NCBI RefSeq assembly: GCF_004793545.1
Contig: NZ_SRYA01000009.1
Span: 1 to 64,000 of the forward strand
DNA: 64,000 bases
DNA from: Petralouisia muris
GTDB lineage: Bacteria > Bacillota > Clostridia > Lachnospirales > Lachnospiraceae
Direction: 5' to 3'
Shown one piece after another: positions 26,998 to 35,776 of this stretch. The number at the start of each line of letters is the position of its first letter. Within the stretch, counting starts at the first letter, position 1. The notes beneath the pieces were generated by a model. The model was given only the letters and a program-made list of their open reading frames with translations, ran no database searches and was not told the origin of the DNA. The position numbers and the translations under genes are program-made.

Positions 26998-27098
26998 ATT
27001 TCCAAACTCCTTTTCCATGATGTAAAATGCATCTGGGTACATTTTATCACACCGGAAATCCTCTGTAAACGCACAAAGATTTTTCTTGCAGATTTCTT

Positions 27099-27130
27099 TT
27101 GACAGGTATAAAATGGTAACGGTTTATATT
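27099..27130 (+). promoter_or_regulatory. Probable promoter of the HAD phosphatase gene
   Basis: TTGACA is followed after about 18 bases by TTTATA, upstream of a start at 27178 that has AAAGGAGTGAGC. The fit to sigma-A consensus is fair for -35 and moderate for -10. Confidence 0.4.
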
Positions 27131-27177
27131 TTTAAAAATATGGGACTGTATGGGATAAGAGACAAAGGAGTGAGCGT

Positions 27178-27843
27178 ATGACACGGAAAATTAATACAAT
27201 TATTTTTGATTTAGACGGAACCTTACTGAATACATTAACTGATTTGACTAACAGCGTAAATTATGCCATGGCTTGCTATGGATTCCCCACCCATTCTGAG
27301 GACAGTGTGCGTCAAATGGTTGGAAACGGCGTTGCCGTACTGATCGAGCGGGCTATTCCTGAAGGACGGAATTTCCCTCAGTATGAGGAGTGTTTGAAAG
27401 ATTTTCAGGATCATTATGCACTTCATAAAAAGGACTGCACCAAGCCCTTTCCCGGAGTGATGGAATTTCTGAAAAACGCTGCAGACAAAGGCTATAAACT
27501 GGCAGTGGTTTCCAACAAGTTTGACCGGGCGGTGAAAGGGCTCTGCGAGGATTTTTTTGATCCTTATATTGCCGCTGCCATTGGGGAATCACCGGAGGTT
27601 GCCAAAAAGCCAGCGCCAGATACGGTGTTTGCGGCTATGAAGGAACTCTGTTCCCAGCCGGAGTCCTGTGTCTATGTGGGGGATTCAGATGTGGATCTTG
27701 CCACGGCTAAGAATGCAGGAATTCCCTGTATCAGTGTAAGCTGGGGATTTCGGGACCGGGAGTTCCTGCTTCAGAATGGGGCAAAGCAGATTGCGGATAC
27801 GGTGGATGATATCTGGAAAATTCTTGCAGATATGCAGAGGTGA
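27178..27843 (+). CDS. HAD phosphatase, phosphoglycolate phosphatase type
   Basis: 221 aa, ATG 27178 with AAAGGAGTGAGC upstream. Motif I FDLDGTLLNT with both catalytic Asp, motif II Ser in LAVVSNKFD, motif III Lys in KKPAPDTV and motif IV GDSDVDLATAKNAG. The four-helix cap between motif I and II is of the beta-phosphoglucomutase/Gph kind. It probably removes phosphate from phosphoglycolate or related sugar phosphates in the cytoplasm; HAD substrates cannot be read reliably from sequence. It stands alone, divergent from the GH42 gene. Confidence 0.88.
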   Translation: MTRKINTIIFDLDGTLLNTLTDLTNSVNYAMACYGFPTHSEDSVRQMVGNGVAVLIERAIPEGRNFPQYEECLKDFQDHYALHKKDCTKPFPGVMEFLKNAADKGYKLAVVSNKFDRAVKGLCEDFFDPYIAAAIGESPEVAKKPAPDTVFAAMKELCSQPESCVYVGDSDVDLATAKNAGIPCISVSWGFRDREFLLQNGAKQIADTVDDIWKILADMQR

Positions 27844-27845
27844 CG

Positions 27846-28040
27846 TTAAAAAAACGGAAGCATCAAAATCAAAGTCACCAGGCCGATCACAACAGTAACT
27901 GCCCCAAACAGGCAGCTTATTTTCCAATAGTTCTTCTGCTTCGCTGCATTCCCTTTATTCCGGTAACCCAGAATAAAGGGAATGACAGTCATAATTGCAG
28001 AAATGCTCAATGCGGTTGCCAGATAATTCAGTATATTCAT
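27846..28040 (-). CDS. Small membrane protein, 64 aa
   Basis: Start ATG 28040 (MNILNYLATALSISAIM) chosen because AGGAGAGAATT precedes it. Two membrane helices (ATALSISAIMTVIPFIL and LFGAVTVVIGLVTLIL) flank a basic loop GYRNKGNAAKQKNYWK. Function unknown. It is the last gene of the minus-strand set with the YitT and trigger-factor-like genes and ends 2 bases from the convergent HAD gene. Confidence 0.6.
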   Translation of the reverse strand: MNILNYLATALSISAIMTVIPFILGYRNKGNAAKQKNYWKISCLFGAVTVVIGLVTLILMLPFF

Positions 28041-28106
28041 AATTCTCTCCTGTCCTCTGTTCCAATCCATTTGGCTCACAGGTATAAAAAACCGCTCTGC
28101 CAAAGG

Positions 28107-28964
28107 TTAATTCAGTCCTCGAAATCCTTTGCCAATGATCTCGCTGCTGTTTGTAATCATCATAAACGCTCCCGGCTCATTCCATCTGATATAATTTCTG
28201 AGCTGAACTGCCTGTCCCCGCTTCATTACCGTTAAAATCACATATTTTTTATGATGGGTATACGTTCCCTCTGCTTCAAAAATAGTAGCGCTGCGGGTTA
28301 GCTTCTCATGGATAAAATCGCAGATAGGCTCCGGATCATCACAGACGATGGTAAAGTATTTGCACAGGTTAATGTTTTCAATGGCGGTGTCGATTACCAG
28401 GGATTTTGCCATCAGGCCGCAAAAGGAAAACAGGCCTGTGGCAGCGTCAAAGATAAAGCATGCTGCCACGGTAATCATCAGATCCACCAAAAACAACGCT
28501 GTTCCGATATTTACAGTACTGTGCTTTTTTAAGACCATTGCAATAATATCCGTACCTCCCCCGCTGGCTCCTATATTAAACAGGATAGCGGAACTGAGAG
28601 CTGGAAGCACAATGGCAAAAATCAGCTCTAACACTGGCTCGTTTGTCATAGGATGCGGCATGGGGAAGTATTTTTCCAGGCCGCTTAATCCCAAAGACAT
28701 TAAAACGCTTACATAAACTGTTTTGGCTCCAAATTCCTTGCCGAAGCAGAGAAATCCCACAACCAGCAGAGCCATATTTATTACAAAGTTGATCGTGCCG
28801 GCGCTGAAGGGGGTCACGGCGCTGAGCACTATAGCCATGCCCGTGACTCCTCCAAAAGAAAAATTATTCGGAAATTTGAAAAAATAAACGCCGATTACCA
28901 ATAAAACAGCCGCAAAGGTAATCATTCCATATTCAAACAGCGCCAATTTTACATTTTTTTTCAT
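28107..28964 (-). CDS. YitT-family membrane protein (DUF161/DUF2179)
   Basis: 285 aa. Five or six membrane helices in residues 10-200 with the family motifs PNNFSFGGVTGMAI and GASGGGTDIIAM, then a C-terminal soluble DUF2179 domain (FEAEGTYTHHKKYVILTVM, FMMITNSSEIIGKGF). YitT proteins are widespread in Bacillota; the transported substrate is unknown. The start codon lies 3 bases after the stop of the trigger-factor-like lipoprotein gene, so the two are translationally linked. Confidence 0.88.
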   Translation of the reverse strand: MKKNVKLALFEYGMITFAAVLLVIGVYFFKFPNNFSFGGVTGMAIVLSAVTPFSAGTINFVINMALLVVGFLCFGKEFGAKTVYVSVLMSLGLSGLEKYFPMPHPMTNEPVLELIFAIVLPALSSAILFNIGASGGGTDIIAMVLKKHSTVNIGTALFLVDLMITVAACFIFDAATGLFSFCGLMAKSLVIDTAIENINLCKYFTIVCDDPEPICDFIHEKLTRSATIFEAEGTYTHHKKYVILTVMKRGQAVQLRNYIRWNEPGAFMMITNSSEIIGKGFRGLN

Positions 28965-28967
28965 TGC

Positions 28968-30224
28968 TTACTCTTCTCCGTCTGTCTCTAATTCCAGTTC
29001 GCCTTCGCCAGCTTCTTCTCCGTCTTCTGTATCTTCGTCTTCTGATTCATCCTCGCCGTAATACTCATCTTGGGACACTTCTTCCACTTCGGCATTCTCA
29101 TAAAGGAAATTTACAACTCTGCTGCGGATGATCTGGGTAATAATAGAAGTTTTTCCGTAGTCCTCTTCTAACTCTTCTATCGTATCATATTCATATTCTT
29201 CCAGCAAGGCCTGGACTTCTTCCTGATACCCTTCACCCGTAACCGTGAGACCTTCTTTGTCCGCAATGGCCTGAGCCACCAAATATTCCTCTACCTGGGC
29301 TAACACTGCATCCTCAACGGCTCCTTCTCCTAATTGCTCTAAAAATTCCTCGTATTCCATTCCCATCATAGATGCATAGAACTGATATCCTGCTACAGTT
29401 TCATCGTAATAGAAATCATACAATTCCTGAGGATAGCCGTTTACTTCCGCATTTTCCACAGCCAGCGCCAGAGCGTCTTCTCCGGATGCAGAAGCAGATT
29501 CCTCCTGAGCTGTAATCATTAAGTCCCCTCTTATGTAATCCTCATACTCCTCTGTTGTCTTGTAATCTGTGACCTTTGCCACAAATTCATCTGTATATTC
29601 CGGCACAATAACTTCACTGATTTTATTGATGGTAACGGTAAATTCTGCCTGCTTTCCTTCTGCTTCGGAATCAAAGTATTCTTCCGGAAAAGTTAGCGGA
29701 AAGGTCACAACTTCTCCTTTGTTTTTTCCGATCAGGCTGTTCTCAAAATCTTCCAGAAAATCTCCAGACCCCAGCACAAGTTCATAATCTGTATCGCTTC
29801 CGCCTTCAAATTCCTCGCCGTCCATGGTCCCGGTGTAGTCGATATTGACACTGTCTCCTTCTTGGGACGGGCGGTCTGTAATTTCCTGGTATTCCGTATT
29901 TTCATCCTGCAGTTCCTGAATTGCATATTCTACATCTTCCTCAAACACCTCCGGCACCGGATACTGTACCTTCAGATTCTTATATTCTCCCAGCTTCACA
30001 TAATCTTCAGACTTAAAATTCAATGCATCCTCATGGTTATTTTCTGATCCGGTTTCCCCTGCTTCTTGCTGCCCGCTTTCCCCGGAATCACCTCCGGCAG
30101 TATCCTGATCTGCGGTATCCTCCACGGATTTTGCCTCTTCCTTTTTGTTATTTCCGCATCCAGCAGAAAATACCATAACTCCTGATAATACCAATGCAAT
30201 AGCTAAATATTTTTTTCTTCTCAT
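28968..30224 (-). CDS. Trigger-factor-like FKBP peptidyl-prolyl isomerase lipoprotein
   Basis: 418 aa with a lipoprotein signal peptide: MRRKKYLAIALVLSGV then FSAGCGNN, so Cys 23 should be lipidated. An acidic linker follows, then an N-terminal fragment with YKNLKVQYPVPEV, an FKBP-type domain at about 110-205 (GDSVNIDYTGTMDGEEFEGG, GEVVTFPLTFPEEY) and a helical region like the trigger-factor C-terminal arms to about 385. It ends in an extremely acidic tail. It lacks the ribosome-binding GFRxGxxP motif of true trigger factor. It therefore looks like an extracytoplasmic foldase on the outer face of the membrane, comparable in role to PrsA, though that role is inferred. Confidence 0.85.
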   Translation of the reverse strand: MRRKKYLAIALVLSGVMVFSAGCGNNKKEEAKSVEDTADQDTAGGDSGESGQQEAGETGSENNHEDALNFKSEDYVKLGEYKNLKVQYPVPEVFEEDVEYAIQELQDENTEYQEITDRPSQEGDSVNIDYTGTMDGEEFEGGSDTDYELVLGSGDFLEDFENSLIGKNKGEVVTFPLTFPEEYFDSEAEGKQAEFTVTINKISEVIVPEYTDEFVAKVTDYKTTEEYEDYIRGDLMITAQEESASASGEDALALAVENAEVNGYPQELYDFYYDETVAGYQFYASMMGMEYEEFLEQLGEGAVEDAVLAQVEEYLVAQAIADKEGLTVTGEGYQEEVQALLEEYEYDTIEELEEDYGKTSIITQIIRSRVVNFLYENAEVEEVSQDEYYGEDESEDEDTEDGEEAGEGELELETDGEE

Positions 30225-30316
30225 AGCTAAATTACCTCCAAATTTTCTTTTATTTATTGCAATAACGGTATTTTAACATAAGCCCGTGAAAAAATCATGA
30301 AAAAAACCACTTTATT

Positions 30317-30353
30317 GAAAAAAGCTGTCGGAAAACCTTTCCAACAGCTTTTT
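30317..30353 (-). terminator. Rho-independent terminator after rubrerythrin
   Basis: Hairpin AAAAAAGCTGTCGGAAA / TTTCCAACAGCTTTTTT with a 3-base loop and a T run on either strand. It lies just past the rubrerythrin stop codon at 30398. Confidence 0.75.
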
Positions 30354-30397
30354 TCTGCCATACGGCCGCCAGACGGCAGGCTGAGCGGTATTGGCAG

Positions 30398-31018
30398 TTA
30401 CTGTATCCTTGCTCCCTCTGTCTTTCCGCAGTAGGGTGCAAGCTCCAGACGCACATACCATCCCTGTTCATGGTCGCATACGGGGCAGGTCATAGGCGCT
30501 TGTGTGCCCTCATAGACATATCCACAGTTTAGACACATCCATTTTGTTTCTACTTTGGAGACAAATAACTGGTTATCTTCCAAAAGCTTTGCAAATGCGC
30601 CGAAGCGATCTCCATGCATCTTTTCAATTTCTGCAATCTTATGAAATTTCATGGCTGCCTTGCCGAATCCTTCTTCCTGAGCCGTATCTCCAAAATGCTT
30701 ATACACATCATCATGCTCTTCGTATTCGTTGTGCTGGGCCATTTTCAGTAATTCTGACATATTGGGGCTTAAGTCCACCGGGTACGCCCCTTCAATGGCA
30801 ATGGTTTTCCCAGCCAGCTCCTTTAACTGGTTATAAAATACTTCTGCATGTTCTTTTTCCTGGTCTGCAGTGAATTTGAAGATCTGCTCCAGCACATACA
30901 GTCCTTGCTGATGGGCCTGGCCTGCGGCAAAAGTGTAGCGGTTTCTGGCCTGGCTCTCTCCGGCAAAGGCGCGCATCAGGTTCTTCATGGTTTCGCTCTG
31001 TTTAAAGTCTGCTGCCAT
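30398..31018 (-). CDS. rbr: Rubrerythrin
   Basis: 206 aa from ATG 31018 (MAADFKQSETMKNLMRAF), with GGCAGGAAAATC upstream; an ATG at 31045 would add nine residues. The ferritin-like diiron domain carries the glutamates in GESQARNRY, DQEKEHAEVF and the second helix pair (EYEEHDDVYKHF, IAEIEKMHGDRF). The C-terminal rubredoxin-like domain has CLNCGYVY and CPVCDHEQGW holding one iron. Rubrerythrins reduce hydrogen peroxide in anaerobes using NADH via rubredoxin. Single-gene unit with its own terminator. Confidence 0.95.
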   Translation of the reverse strand: MAADFKQSETMKNLMRAFAGESQARNRYTFAAGQAHQQGLYVLEQIFKFTADQEKEHAEVFYNQLKELAGKTIAIEGAYPVDLSPNMSELLKMAQHNEYEEHDDVYKHFGDTAQEEGFGKAAMKFHKIAEIEKMHGDRFGAFAKLLEDNQLFVSKVETKWMCLNCGYVYEGTQAPMTCPVCDHEQGWYVRLELAPYCGKTEGARIQ

Positions 31019-31088
31019 AATGATTTTCCTGCCTTTCTTTTCCAATCTTGTGATATTTACCGGAATAGTATGGGCAGAAATGGAAGTT

Positions 31089-32257
31089 TTATACTTCTTC
31101 TATTTTGCATTGGTGCACTTTCTTTCCCGTATCATAGCATATTCCTACCAGTAAAATATGCTCCATGCCTTCTTGCTGTTATGGATATCATGCAGATATG
31201 CTGCTACAGCTTCTTCTCTTTTCTCTAATGTAGCATTCAACATTTCATTGGAATTTCTTACAAGCTCTGCCACATAGCCAAATTCCTCATCTTTTAATGC
31301 TTTCTGAAATTCCAGCATCAATTCTTTATTAGGAATCCGAAGTTCTCCATCATAATAAGATAACAGGCCATATACTAGCATAGCGGCATAGATTTCTTCC
31401 CTGTTGGAGGGGCTCTTTTGGCCAGCTGCATATTCTTCGGATATGTCTATCTTGACAGGCATATGGTTCACCATCTTAATTACGTCATCCCGAACCTCTC
31501 CAAGATTGTATTTCAGGAAAAAAAGCACCTCATCCAGTTTACCGGTCCGTGTCCAATAACTCCTGCAGATCCCATTGATCAAAGCCAAAACAACGGAACG
31601 GGGATTATATAATTTTCTGCCGTCCCAGGCGGAATAGCCATTGTACCATTCTGCAAGTTCAGTCAATGTCAACTGTGACTGCCTGCAGCAAAGCATTTCT
31701 GCTTCCTGTTCGGTAAATCCAAAATATTCATCAAAACAGCAATCATTCAGCATTGTATATTCATCAAACATGTTTAATGCGGAGCCAGTGCTGTACTTTT
31801 TGATAGGAAGCACTCCTGTCATATAGGCCAATGCTACATAAGATCTGTCTTTGAGCAAATTTCTTAAAAATTCAAGAAAATCCCTCTGGTTTTCCTGATA
31901 TAATTCATGGCTGAAAATATAATCCAGATATGTGTTTCCCTGTCCTGAGAGTTCATTCATGGAAAAGCTAATAAGGTTATATTGATTCATATGAACCGGA
32001 TAACTTTGGCTTCTGCTGATCTTTAAATGGTCAAACAATTCTTTTGAGGAATAGGCTTTTCCGTAATATGCCCCAAGCATATTCAGCGCTGACGTTTTTC
32101 CAAACCGCCGGGGCTTTGTAATGCACAGAAACCGATTTTTGGTGTTCACCCGTTCATTTACTTTTTGGATCATTGCAGATTTGTCCACAAAATACCTGTC
32201 ATTTCTAAGCATCTGAAAATCTTTGAATGCTGCATTTGTGTTTAAATATAATGCCAT
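31089..32257 (-). pseudogene. AAA-ATPase-like / PD-(D/E)XK protein with an internal deletion
   Basis: Start ATG 32257 (MALYLNTNAAFKDFQML), AGGAGG upstream. The N-terminal AAA-ATPase-like domain of this common Clostridia family is intact: YFVDKSAMIQKV, Walker A CITKPRRFGKTSALNML and SNREEIYAAMLVYGLLSYYDG. Reading stops at 31145 after DIHNSKKAWSIFYW. In another frame right there is MEHILLVGICYDTGKK then CKIEEV and TAA 31089, which is how such proteins end. A deletion has removed the C-terminal nuclease domain and shifted the frame. The normal length is over 500 aa; about 370 remain open. Probably inactive. Confidence 0.7.
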
Positions 32258-32348
32258 GGCTTCGCCCTGCCTCCTTTTTATGCCTACCTTATCACAAAAG
32301 CACGGATGTTTCAACTAACTTCCATATTATTTTTGCAGGCAAAAACAA

Positions 32349-32381
32349 GGCTGCCGGGAAACTAATCATTTCCCGGCAGCC
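32349..32381 (-). terminator. Rho-independent terminator
   Basis: Perfect 13-bp stem GGCTGCCGGGAAA / TTTCCCGGCAGCC with a 7-base loop. On the minus strand TTGTTTTTG follows. It ends transcription of the Ig-like/FN3 remnant or of the whole yccF unit. Confidence 0.75.
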
Positions 32382-32421
32382 CCATTTCTTTACGATTGCC
32401 TGCCTGTCCTGCAGAACCGGA

Positions 32422-32910
32422 CTATTTTTTTACTTTAACAGTCTTTACTTTACTCCAGTCACTGTATACCGTTGTCTTTTTGTTCACCTTTTTGTATGAA
32501 CGTATGCGCACATAATATTTCTTGCCGCCCTTCAGTTTCTTTAATTTGGCGGAAACGGTACTGTTTTTCTTTACGGATATCGTCTTAGCGCCTTTAAATT
32601 TATTGTTGGCTGCATATTGGACTTTATACCCCGTTACTTTTTTATCCCGCTTCCATTTTAAAACTGCCGTTTTTGATTTGGTGGATTTCAGGCTGCGGAC
32701 AGTCACTTTCTTTGGAATTACCTCAACGGTAATCTTTTTCGTTGCCGATTCGTAATTGCTGTTTCCTTTTGCATTTACCGTAATGGTTGCTTTTCCAAAT
32801 TGTTTGAAACGTACTTCTCCCTTGCTGTTTACGGATGCAATTTTGGAGTTGCTGCTTTTATAAGTGGCTGTTCCTTCCGGTTTTAAGGTAACTTTGCTTC
32901 CAATTCCCCC
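32422..32910 (-). pseudogene. C-terminal remnant of a surface protein: bacterial Ig-like plus FN3-like domains
   Basis: The readable part has a Big_2-type Ig-like domain (KVTLKPEGTATYKSSNSKIA, ASVNSKGEVRFKQFG, ATITVNAKG) and a fibronectin III-like tail (TAVLKWKRDKKVTGYKVQYA, KYYVRIRSYKKV) very rich in lysine. This is the usual C-terminus of large secreted Lachnospiraceae proteins. There is no signal peptide or start site: the frame opens inside yccF. The front has been deleted and the fragment is fused behind the YccF gene. Confidence 0.6.
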
Positions 32911-32917
32911 TGTTTCA

Positions 32918-33280
32918 TTAGGAATGTACAATTGCCCCAAATGGCATGAGGGCCAGCTTGGCAATTTTAAAGCATTGCATTCCAAATGGAATCCCTATGA
33001 TGGTACAACATAATAAAACGCCGTTTATGGCAGCAGATAGGGCTAAAGGAATTCCGCTTATGATCAGCCATAAAATATTTGCAAGAAGGGATAATGTTCC
33101 TCCGCCGTATTCTACTTCTTTTCCAAAAGGGAAGAATGCCAGAGATGCAAACTTAAAACACTGCGTCCCTATGGGAATGCCCACAATCGTAATGCACCAC
33201 AAAAGCCCTGCAGCCATCCAGCAAATTCCCTGCCATATTCCTCCGCATAAAAACCATATCAAGTTACCTAAACAGCCCAT
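32918..33280 (-). CDS. YccF domain-containing membrane protein
   Basis: 120 aa from ATG 33280 (MGCLGNLIWFLCGGIW), chosen for AAGGAGGTAACT upstream. Two copies of the YccF repeat (CITIVGIPIGTQCFKFASLA and CTIIGIPFGMQCFKIAKLAL) sit in about four membrane helices, with FPFGKEV and MPFGAIV after each. The length matches the family. Function unknown; an inner membrane protein. Confidence 0.85.
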   Translation of the reverse strand: MGCLGNLIWFLCGGIWQGICWMAAGLLWCITIVGIPIGTQCFKFASLAFFPFGKEVEYGGGTLSLLANILWLIISGIPLALSAAINGVLLCCTIIGIPFGMQCFKIAKLALMPFGAIVHS

Positions 33281-33406
33281 AGTTACCTCCTTAGCCGTAA
33301 TAATGAATTTTTTATCTATTATACTCCAATGGCTGTGTGGATGGAATAGGTTTTTTGGCAATTTTATCATCATTTACAGCCCGTCAGTCAGGTGAGATTT
33401 GAAATA

Positions 33407-33453
33407 AACAGTATATAACACTTGACAACAGTTGAATACTGTTATATACTGTT
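33407..33453 (+). promoter_or_regulatory. Promoter and GntR-type operator of the ABC transporter operon
   Basis: TTGACA at 33422-33427 and TATACT at 33445-33450 are separated by 17 bases. Exact inverted repeats AACAGTATATAAC (33407-33419) and GTTATATACTGTT (33441-33453) bracket the -35 and overlap the -10, so a dimer bound there would block polymerase. The obvious ligand is the GntR protein encoded 23 bases downstream. Confidence 0.75.
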
Positions 33454-33475
33454 TACAACAAGGAGGAAATGAAAA

Positions 33476-33847
33476 ATGAATATCATTATAAATGGTTCCC
33501 TGATGGTTCCTATCTATGAGCAGATTGTGGATCAGATTAAGGCCATGATCCGTGAAGGGGAGCTGAAGGAGAATGATAACCTGCCTTCTGTCCGTGCCTT
33601 GTCAAAGGAATTGAAAATCAGCGCTTTGACAGTGAAGAAAGCATATGACAGCCTGGAAGCGGAGGGCTTTACGGTAACAGTTCATGGAAAAGGAACTTAT
33701 GTGGCTGCAGCCAACAAGGAGCTTCTCTTAGAAGAACAGAAGAAGGAACTGGAAGCGGATTTGGAACTGGCGGTTTTAAAAGGCAGAAGATATGGAATCA
33801 GTGACGAAGACATCAGAAGCTTGTTTGAATTGATTTTGGAGGGATGA
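33476..33847 (+). CDS. GntR-family (YtrA-type) transcriptional regulator
   Basis: 123 aa, ATG 33476 behind AAGGAGGAAATGAAAA. The winged HTH covers residues 10-75 (PIYEQIVDQIKAMIREGEL, NDNLPSVRALSKELKISALT, VHGKGTYVA) and is followed by only a short helical tail, as in the YtrA subgroup that controls neighbouring ABC transporters. Autoregulation is supported by the inverted repeat that overlaps its promoter. Confidence 0.92.
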   Translation: MNIIINGSLMVPIYEQIVDQIKAMIREGELKENDNLPSVRALSKELKISALTVKKAYDSLEAEGFTVTVHGKGTYVAAANKELLLEEQKKELEADLELAVLKGRRYGISDEDIRSLFELILEG

Positions 33848-33849
33848 AA

Positions 33850-34698
33850 ATGTTGAGAATTGAGCATTTAGTGAAGAAATATGAGGATTTTACCCTGGAT
33901 TGCTCTATGGAGGTCAGGCCGGGATGCGTGACGGGGCTGATTGGCCAGAACGGCGCAGGAAAAAGCACGACCTTTAAGGCAATTTTGGGCTTAATTCACA
34001 GAGACGGAGGGAAAGTAGAGGCCTTCGGCAAGGATGTGGAGGAATTTACGGTAAAGGATAAGCAGAAGCTGGGAGTGGTCCTGTCAGATTCCGGATTCAG
34101 CGGATATTTGAATATTCATGATATTATTCCAGTGCTGGCAAATCTTTATGGGACTTTTGACAAGGATTTTTTCATGAAGCAGGTGCAGCGGTTCGGACTG
34201 CCGACGGATAAGAAAATTAAAGAATTTTCTACAGGAATGAAGGCGAAGCTAAAGGTGCTTGCAGCTATTTCCCATAGGGCAAAGCTGCTGATTCTGGATG
34301 AGCCTACCGTAGGCCTTGACGTGGTAGCCCGTGATGAGCTGCTGGAGCTTTTGAGGGACTTTATGGAGGCGGAGGAAGACCGCTCTATCTTGATTAGTTC
34401 CCATATTTCCGGTGATTTGGAAAGTTTGTGCGATGACCTTTACATGGTGCATGAGGGGAAAATTATCCTGCATGAAGACACGGATGTGCTGCTGAGCGAT
34501 TATGCTCTGCTCAAGGTAAACAGCAGCCAGTATGAGAAGCTGGATAAGCAGTATATTTTGCGGCATAAAAAGGAAAGCTTTGGATATACATGCCTGACGA
34601 ACCAGAAACGGTATTATCTGGAAAATTATCCCCAGACTGTGATAGAAAAAGGGTCGGTGGATGAAGTGATTGCCATGATGATACGGGGAGAAGCGTGA
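33850..34698 (+). CDS. ABC transporter ATP-binding protein
   Basis: About 282 aa. ATG 33850 (MLRIEHLVKKYEDF) is favoured because GGAGGG lies 6 bases upstream; ATG 33844 abuts that site. Walker A GQNGAGKSTTFKAIL, the signature region KEFSTGMKAKLKVLAA (FSTGM in place of LSGGQ), Walker B KLLILDEPTVGLD and the switch His in LISSHISGDLESL. The protein is of the YtrB/CcmA-like export type. It works with the permease encoded next and is regulated by the GntR protein with whose gene it overlaps. Confidence 0.92.
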   Translation: MLRIEHLVKKYEDFTLDCSMEVRPGCVTGLIGQNGAGKSTTFKAILGLIHRDGGKVEAFGKDVEEFTVKDKQKLGVVLSDSGFSGYLNIHDIIPVLANLYGTFDKDFFMKQVQRFGLPTDKKIKEFSTGMKAKLKVLAAISHRAKLLILDEPTVGLDVVARDELLELLRDFMEAEEDRSILISSHISGDLESLCDDLYMVHEGKIILHEDTDVLLSDYALLKVNSSQYEKLDKQYILRHKKESFGYTCLTNQKRYYLENYPQTVIEKGSVDEVIAMMIRGEA

Positions 34699-34714
34699 AA
34701 GGAAGGTGGAAGGA

Positions 34715-35368
34715 ATGAAAGGATTACTGATTAAAGATATAAAACTTATGCTGAACCAGAAGAAATTTTTCATAACCATTGGATTTATTGCCTTAATGTT
34801 AGTCAGCGTCGTAAAGGATACATCATTTATTATCAGCTATATAACATTTATCGGCGCACTGTTTACACTGAGCACCATCAACTATGATGAATATGATAAT
34901 GGCAATGCATTTCTGTTTTCCCTGCCTGTTACAAGAAGCGGGTATGTGGCGGAAAAATATGGGTTCGGTCTTATGATGGGCGGGAGCTGCTGGCTGTTTT
35001 CCCTTCTGATTGCCATAGTCAGCGGAGAAGTGAGAAAGACTGCTGCTGCTTGGGATATACTTTTGACTGCCATTGAAATTTTTCCGGTGATCCTGATATT
35101 GTTGGCAATGATGATTCCTTTTCAGCTTAAATTCGGCGGTGAAAAGGGCAGAATTGCAGCGATTGCTGTGGTGGGAGCAGTGTTTGTGGTATGTATCATT
35201 GTGGGAAAGGCTGCAGACATTATGGAAATTGATTTGATTGACCTGCTGAATCGTATGCCCAAATTGGGTTGGGAAGCTATCGTGGGGCTTACCATGGCTG
35301 CGGCAGCGGCGCTGCTGCTGTTGTCTGCCAGCATCAGTGTTGCCATTATGAAGAAGAAGGAATTTTAG
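34715..35368 (+). CDS. ABC-2 type permease
   Basis: About 217 aa from ATG 34715 (MKGLLIKDIKLMLNQKK), with GGAAGG upstream; GTG 34706 is an alternative. Six membrane helices include TIGFIALMLVSVVK, FIISYITFIGALFTLS and the helix ALLLLSASISVAIM at the end. DEYDNGNAFLFSLPV is the cytoplasmic loop typical of these permeases. Partner of the ATPase upstream. The substrate is unknown; YtrA-regulated exporters are often linked to cell-envelope stress. Confidence 0.88.
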   Translation: MKGLLIKDIKLMLNQKKFFITIGFIALMLVSVVKDTSFIISYITFIGALFTLSTINYDEYDNGNAFLFSLPVTRSGYVAEKYGFGLMMGGSCWLFSLLIAIVSGEVRKTAAAWDILLTAIEIFPVILILLAMMIPFQLKFGGEKGRIAAIAVVGAVFVVCIIVGKAADIMEIDLIDLLNRMPKLGWEAIVGLTMAAAAALLLLSASISVAIMKKKEF

Positions 35369-35469
35369 CGGGCGGCAAACAGTTTGTGATAAAACAGATG
35401 AAGAATATTTATTGTGCTGATAACCTGTAAACCTTTAGACGGCAAAAAGCATTGACAGACTCTATAAAG

Positions 35470-35515
35470 AGGGGCTTTCACAGAGGGCGTTTTCTGTGGA
35501 AGCCCTGTGACGTGT
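35470..35515 (+). terminator. Terminator after the GntR-ABC operon
   Basis: GGGCTTTCACAGA and TCTGTGGAAGCCC form a 13-pair stem with one G-U pair, followed by a T-rich stretch. It lies between the convergent permease gene and the small gene at 35516 and could serve both. Confidence 0.6.
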
Positions 35516-35776
35516 TTATTTTTTCCTCATCCAGTTCCGCAGGGGATTCACCTCTTTTGCTTTTGTGAGAATATTATCTCCATTCTGGATCAGGTAATCG
35601 CTTAATTGTTTTAATTCTTCCGGCGTAAAGCCAGAAGATTTCTCTATCTGGCCGGAGGGCACAATTCCCTCCGCAAAGTCTTTGCCTCGTTCAAAAACGA
35701 CTCTTACAATTTTTTTTCCATCCTTTTGCGGAAGCAGGCCGGAATAAGTCATTTGGATTTCTTGTGTTTGTTTCAT
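35516..35776 (-). CDS. Small conserved-looking protein, 86 aa
   Basis: ATG 35776 (MKQTQEIQMTYSGLLPQK) behind GGGGGAACTTCC. It is soluble and charged. A beta-rich front (KKIVRVVFERGKDFAEG) is followed by a helical end with FTPEELKQLSDYLIQNGD. I do not recognise the family and see no catalytic motif. It stands alone between two terminator-like hairpins. Confidence 0.65.
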   Translation of the reverse strand: MKQTQEIQMTYSGLLPQKDGKKIVRVVFERGKDFAEGIVPSGQIEKSSGFTPEELKQLSDYLIQNGDNILTKAKEVNPLRNWMRKK

